DNA of 16,250 bases, from NCBI GenBank assembly GCA_017940105.1, contig JAGAZG010000156.1, positions 1 to 16,250 on the forward strand, written 5' to 3'. This stretch comes from Mailhella sp. (lineage in GTDB: Bacteria; Desulfobacterota; Desulfovibrionia; Desulfovibrionales; Desulfovibrionaceae). How positions within the stretch are numbered: the stretch's first letter is position 1; every line of letters starts with the position of its first letter. The position numbers were made by a program, and so were the translations under genes. Positions 14,314 to 16,250 of this stretch are shown here, in pieces. The notes under the pieces were generated by a model, which saw only the letters and a program-made list of their open reading frames with translations, did not search any database and was not told the DNA's origin.

Positions 14314-14356
14314 CCTTTATAGGTTGACTAATGGTATAGAATAAGTATTATAAAGG
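14314..14356 (+). promoter_or_regulatory. brnT promoter with flanking 8-bp inverted repeat
   Basis: TTGACT (14324-14329), 16-bp spacer and TATTAT (14346-14351) form the brnTA promoter. Perfect inverted arms CCTTTATA (14314-14321) and TATAAAGG (14349-14356) bracket it; the right arm also holds a TATAAT on the minus strand for the divergent small gene. Predicted start falls at about the brnT ATG (14358), so the mRNA may be leaderless. BrnA antitoxins are known to repress their own promoter, so the arms are candidate operator half-sites. Confidence 0.6.
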
Positions 14357-14357
14357 T

Positions 14358-14633
14358 ATGAAATTTGAGTACGATCCAAACAAGAGCGAGAAAAACAAAG
14401 CGAAGCACGGCATCGACTTTGAAGAAGCGCAAGCCCTATGGAATGATGAGCGCCTGTTGATCTTTCCGCTCATGTATGAGGCCGAACCACGCAAGGCTTG
14501 CATAGGCAAGCTGTTCGGCAAGCATTGGACAGCGATTATTACCTGTCGAGGAGAAAGCGTTCGTCTTATCTCCGTGCGCAGGGCAAGACATGACGAGGTA
14601 GACGCCTATGAAAACGACGAAATCGGATATTGA
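14358..14633 (+). CDS. brnT: BrnT-family toxin (ribonuclease) of a type II toxin-antitoxin pair
   Basis: 91 aa, the family's normal length. The N-terminus has the BrnT hallmark F-E-Y-D-P-N-K-S-E-K-N-K-A-K-H-G-I-D-F-E-E-A. The central strand G-K-H-W-T-A-I-I-T-C-R-G is followed by V-R-L-I-S-V-R-R-A-R, with the arginines typical of this RelE-like fold. BrnT is a ribonuclease that stops translation until bound by BrnA. ATG 14358 has only a close AAAGG upstream and a promoter whose start coincides with it, hence possibly leaderless. The gene overlaps brnA by 26 bp, giving translational coupling. Active state cannot be told from sequence, but no disruption is seen. Confidence 0.92.
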   Translation: MKFEYDPNKSEKNKAKHGIDFEEAQALWNDERLLIFPLMYEAEPRKACIGKLFGKHWTAIITCRGESVRLISVRRARHDEVDAYENDEIGY

Positions 14634-14853
14634 CGAACGCTTTGACGATGGTGAGAGCGTGATGGCGTATGCTGACCTTTCGCGTGCCGAACGCCCTAAT
14701 AAGGTTAAGCGGGTCAACGTAGACTTCCCCGCATGGATGGTTGAAGCCCTGGACAGGGAAGCCACGCACCTGAATATTCCCAGGCAAGCTCTCATAAAGA
14801 TGATGATAGCAAACAGCCTGAAGCAAACGGACATTGCAACTGCCTTGCAGTAA
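14608..14853 (+). CDS. brnA: BrnA-family antitoxin, ribbon-helix-helix type
   Basis: 81 aa. The C-terminal half is a ribbon-helix-helix DNA-binding domain: beta strand V-K-R-V-N-V-D-F-P, helix A-W-M-V-E-A-L-D-R-E-A, turn L-N-I-P, second helix R-Q-A-L-I-K-M-M-I-A. The N-terminal ~40 residues are acidic and likely the toxin-binding part. It neutralises BrnT and probably represses the shared promoter at 14314-14356. Start ATG 14608 lies inside brnT; GAGGTAG about 12 nt upstream may serve as ribosome site. The order toxin-then-antitoxin is normal for this family. A hairpin follows at 14878. Confidence 0.9.
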   Translation: MKTTKSDIDERFDDGESVMAYADLSRAERPNKVKRVNVDFPAWMVEALDREATHLNIPRQALIKMMIANSLKQTDIATALQ

Positions 14854-14877
14854 CCTTTTGGTTCTTCAGCAATCAAA

Positions 14878-14908
14878 GAAACGCCGCAGCCCAAAACTGC
14901 GACGTTTC
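14878..14908 (+). terminator. Hairpin downstream of brnA, likely terminator
   Basis: GAAACG-C-CGCAG and CTGCG-A-CGTTTC pair over 12 positions with one mismatch and a 7-nt loop. A weak T-rich stretch follows (CAGTTTCG). It lies 25 bp after the brnA stop. Confidence 0.5.
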
Positions 14909-14965
14909 AGTTTCGTCATCGCCTATTTTCCATTCGGAGCTTTCGTCCTGCATAGGACAGGTAGC

Positions 14966-14983
14966 AGTTCAACGCGTTGAACT
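14966..14983. other. Perfect 18-bp palindrome
   Basis: AGTTCAACGCGTTGAACT equals its own complement. It sits in the 170-bp gap between brnA and the integrase fragment, about 40 bp before it. A dimeric regulator or recombination-protein site is possible. Apart from this and the hairpin above, I see nothing else in the gap. Confidence 0.6.
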
Positions 14984-15023
14984 CGGAGCGGCTGCCATCG
15001 TTCCACTTTATTGCCGCTAATCA

Positions 15024-15689
15024 TTGGAGTTTCTGAAGCAGCTTCCAGAATTCCCTGAATTGCCAGAAGCTCATCACAAGCCGATAGAGATACCCACACA
15101 AGAAGAAGTTCGTGCAATGCTCATGGTAGCGAAGCCGCATTTGCAGCGGGTAATTTTGATTGCCGCAAACTCAGGTATTCGTGTCGGTCCATCTAAGCTT
15201 TTTGATGTGCGCTGGGAAGATATAGACCTCAAGCGTTGTGTGTTTCGCGTTCGAGCTGCCAATAAAAATCGTAACGAGCCTGTCAGGGAAATCCCCATTC
15301 GTGAGGATATGCGCGGATTGTTCAAAGCGTGGAAAGAGGAAGATTTTGCTGCGAATCTGCCGTGGCTTATACATTACAACGGCAAGCCTGTTTCAAGCAT
15401 CAAAACTACATGGGAAACATGCAAGCATAATGCCGGCATCACACGCAAGATCACGCCTTATTGCCTGCGTCATCTTTTCGCAACCGAGGCAATAGCATGC
15501 GGGTCAGATATTGGAACTGTCAGTAAACTTATGGGGTATTCATCGCCAGAAATGGTGCTGAAGCACTACCAGCACGTGCTGACGAGGCAGAAAAAGGCGG
15601 CAGTGGAGTCTCTTCCAAGCACGCCTTTGCCTTCTGTTCTGTATGGACGCGTCTGTATGGACAAAAAAAACGGGTCAGCCTCATGTTAG
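15024..15689 (+). pseudogene. Tyrosine recombinase (phage integrase), N-terminally truncated
   Basis: The 221 residues make up the C-terminal catalytic domain only: I-P-T-Q-E-E-V-R-A-M-L near residue 25, Arg53 (N-S-G-I-R-V-G), the P-Y-C-L-R-H-L-F-A-T box with Arg149 and His150, and L-K-H-Y-Q-H-V with the nucleophile Tyr182. Two positions often occupied by His are Tyr here: Y146 (seen in many phage integrases) and Y172 (M-G-Y-S-S instead of G-H-S-S). The usual ~150-residue arm- and core-binding N-terminus is missing. A TAA lies in frame two codons upstream of the TTG at 15024, and no ribosome site is present. The 3' end overlaps a terminator and two CTGTATGG motifs and faces a tRNA-Arg 3' fragment, the usual arrangement of int next to its attachment site. 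Probably inactive unless expressed as a fusion or alternate start. Confidence 0.8.
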
Positions 15690-15699
15690 CTAACCCGTT
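15662..15699 (-). terminator. Intrinsic terminator on the minus strand after the tRNA-Arg fragment
   Basis: Arms AACGGGT-C-AGC (15669-15679) and GCT-A-ACCCGTT (15689-15699) pair with one mismatch and a 9-nt loop. On the minus strand eight T follow (15663-15670). It lies 8 bp beyond the tRNA CCA end, so it is the tRNA gene's terminator. The last codons of the integrase read through the same bases. Confidence 0.75.
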
Positions 15700-15707
15700 G
15701 AAATATT

Positions 15708-15752
15708 TGGTGCGCCCGGAGAGATTCGAACTCCCAACCTACTGGTTCGTAG
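15708..15752 (-). tRNA. 3' half of tRNA-Arg(ACG), integration-site remnant
   Basis: Reading the minus strand, CTACGAA (anticodon loop, ACG) leads into the 3' anticodon stem, a 5-nt variable loop, a T-arm GGGAG-TTCGAAT-CTCTC (one G-U pair), the 3' acceptor strand and encoded CCA. Upstream of the anticodon loop there is no anticodon-stem partner, D-arm or 5' acceptor strand; the sequence turns AT-rich. This is the 45-bp 3' segment left or carried by a tRNA-targeting element, not a working tRNA. Confidence 0.8.
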
Positions 15753-15755
15753 GCA

Positions 15756-15780
15756 ATAATATGTTTATATAACATATTAT
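15756..15780. repeat. AT-rich 10-bp inverted repeat next to the tRNA fragment
   Basis: ATAATATGTT (15756-15765) and AACATATTAT (15771-15780) with a 5-bp centre TATAT. It begins 4 bp beyond the tRNA-identical segment, at the probable crossover side. Possible recombinase core or accessory site. Confidence 0.5.
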
Positions 15781-15843
15781 AATTATTAATTAATTTACGT
15801 CTGCTGTATGGTCAAATATGGGTAAATCATGGTAATTCACTGT

Positions 15844-15882
15844 ATTTCTGTATGGGTAGATTCTAGTTACCCATACAGAAAT
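15844..15882. repeat. Perfect 15-bp inverted repeat containing CTGTATGG
   Basis: ATTTCTGTATGGGTA (15844-15858) and its exact complement (15868-15882) flank a 9-bp centre. The layout (two inverted arms, short centre) resembles a recombinase core site or a dimer operator. The surrounding region 15783-16010 holds no gene I can support. Confidence 0.65.
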
Positions 15883-16014
15883 CCTGATATGGGAGCACAG
15901 CCAAAAAAATCTGTTACATATTCACCTAGAGTAACTATGCTCTCGCTTGCTACTGTCATGCTGCCGGCGCTTGAAGTCACAACCGCAGACTTTGCCTTGG
16001 ACGTGAAAGGTGTC

Positions 16015-16043
16015 TTGCTCCCTGACTTGCTTTGACCTATAGT
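16015..16043 (+). promoter_or_regulatory. Promoter of the small hydrophobic peptide transcript
   Basis: TTGCTC (16015-16020), 17-bp spacer and TATAGT (16038-16043, 5/6). Expected start at about 16050, placing GCACGGTTGCC at the very 5' end of the RNA. Confidence 0.5.
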
Positions 16044-16049
16044 GTATTA

Positions 16050-16250
16050 CGCACGGTTGCCCTCTTAGTCTCTTCGCGTCGGCACGGCGCAAACCGTAAC
16101 GGGAGGGTACAGCCATGCGGACGTTTGTTTACGCTCTGCTTATCGCTGTGGCTCTGGTTCTGTTGTTCGCCTCCAAGGCTGAATAACAGTTGACCCCGGC
16201 CCAGTAGTGATGGGTCGGGGTCGAAAAAGAAACTCTTACCGTGGCAACCG
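16050..16250 (+). ncRNA. Structured mRNA with 5'-3' complementary ends (type I toxin-like), cut by window edge
   Basis: The predicted transcript begins with GCACGGTTGCC (16051-16061). Its visible end carries GGCAACCG (16243-16250), an 8-bp perfect complement; the other copy at 8262 continues to GGCAACCGTGC, which would pair over 11 bp. Between them lie the 23-codon frame and a 12-bp hairpin (16192-16222) of GC-rich arms GACCCCGGCCCA and TGGGTCGGGGTC with one G-T pair. Pairing of mRNA ends to hide the ribosome site is known from hok and AapA type I toxin mRNAs. I did not find a clear antisense promoter. Confidence 0.5.
16115..16186 (+). CDS. 23-aa hydrophobic peptide, candidate type I toxin
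   Basis: ATG 16115 follows GGAGGG by 7 nt, a strong ribosome site. The peptide starts M-R-T-F-V-Y, continues with a hydrophobic run A-L-L-I-A-V-A-L-V-L-L-F-A and ends S-K-A-E before TAA, i.e. one short membrane helix with a positive N-terminus. Size, helix and the folded mRNA fit small membrane-acting type I toxins. A leader peptide or small membrane-protein regulator is the alternative. A degraded relative of its tail, L-L-L-A-S-N-A-R, precedes the same hairpin at 8209. I know of no named family with this sequence. Confidence 0.55.
   Translation: MRTFVYALLIAVALVLLFASKAE

Larger units (their letters stand above)
15639..15878. repeat. Five CTGTATGG motifs around the integrase end and tRNA fragment
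   Basis: Plus-strand copies are at 15639-15646, 15653-15660, 15804-15811 and 15848-15855, and one inverted copy at 15871-15878. The first three share CTGTATGGnC. Five copies of an 8-mer in 240 bp, flanking a tRNA attachment site next to an integrase, suggest recombinase or excisionase arm sites. Confidence 0.55.

Noticed and set aside
15855..16048. Minus-strand Ser/Thr-rich frame of about 60 codons and an overlapping 64-codon frame
   Set aside because: No good start or ribosome site and no family; low-complexity sequence ending at an inverted repeat, so not supported as a gene.

Overview
The window looks like an accessory, mosaic stretch of an anaerobic bacterium's chromosome. It carries decayed contractile-tail prophage genes, a piece of a tRNA-Arg gene beside a truncated tyrosine integrase, a toxin-antitoxin pair, AAA/DUF4143 and AlbA-type accessory genes, and a complete minimal CRISPR-Cas system. 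The taxon cannot be fixed from sequence alone. An iron-dependent alcohol dehydrogenase and a flavoredoxin-type reductase suggest an anaerobe. Strong Shine-Dalgarno sites (GGAGG) and intermediate base composition, with a richer G+C block around 3200-6660, fit a gut or sediment bacterium.

Left part (1-3200): remnants of a P2-like tail module (GpU-like, gp25/GpW-like) are interrupted by a divergent AlbA/HATPase/winged-helix regulator gene. That gene is bracketed on both sides by five helically phased copies of a 9-mer, AGTCTACTT. A 3'-truncated DUF1016 (YhcG-type) nuclease gene follows. Metabolic block (3200-6660): a leftward operon of alcohol dehydrogenase, flavin reductase and hexapeptide acetyltransferase, facing a divergent AraC regulator with a tandem 22-bp repeat between them. 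Then comes a DUF4143 ATPase with its own strong promoter.

Core of interest (8440-14061): a type V-C CRISPR-Cas locus. It has a 1267-aa Cas12c with all RuvC acidic residues and a four-cysteine zinc site, a 362-aa Cas1 with the full E/H/D triad, no cas2 or cas4, and an array of 12 repeats (25 nt) with 11 very short spacers (ten of 18 nt, one of 17 nt). The array points right and cas1-cas12c point left; both appear to start from a divergent AT-rich leader. Between cas12c and cas1, on the strand opposite to both genes, there is a promoter-like sequence and a clean intrinsic terminator. They define a roughly 100-nt RNA whose terminator loop holds CTCATC, complementary to GATGAG in the repeat as transcribed rightward. 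This is a good candidate for the scoutRNA/tracr-like RNA of the system. The array's far end cuts into a small ORF.

Right part (14300-16250): a BrnT/BrnA toxin-antitoxin operon, an N-terminally truncated integrase, the 3' half of tRNA-Arg(ACG) with its terminator, several CTGTATGG motifs including a perfect 15-bp inverted repeat (probable recombination sites), and a 23-aa hydrophobic peptide gene. The peptide's transcript has complementary 5' and 3' segments and a conserved GC-rich hairpin, like type I toxin mRNAs. A decayed second copy of the peptide/hairpin unit lies at 8170-8272, immediately left of the CRISPR-Cas locus, so the locus sits between two copies of this unit.
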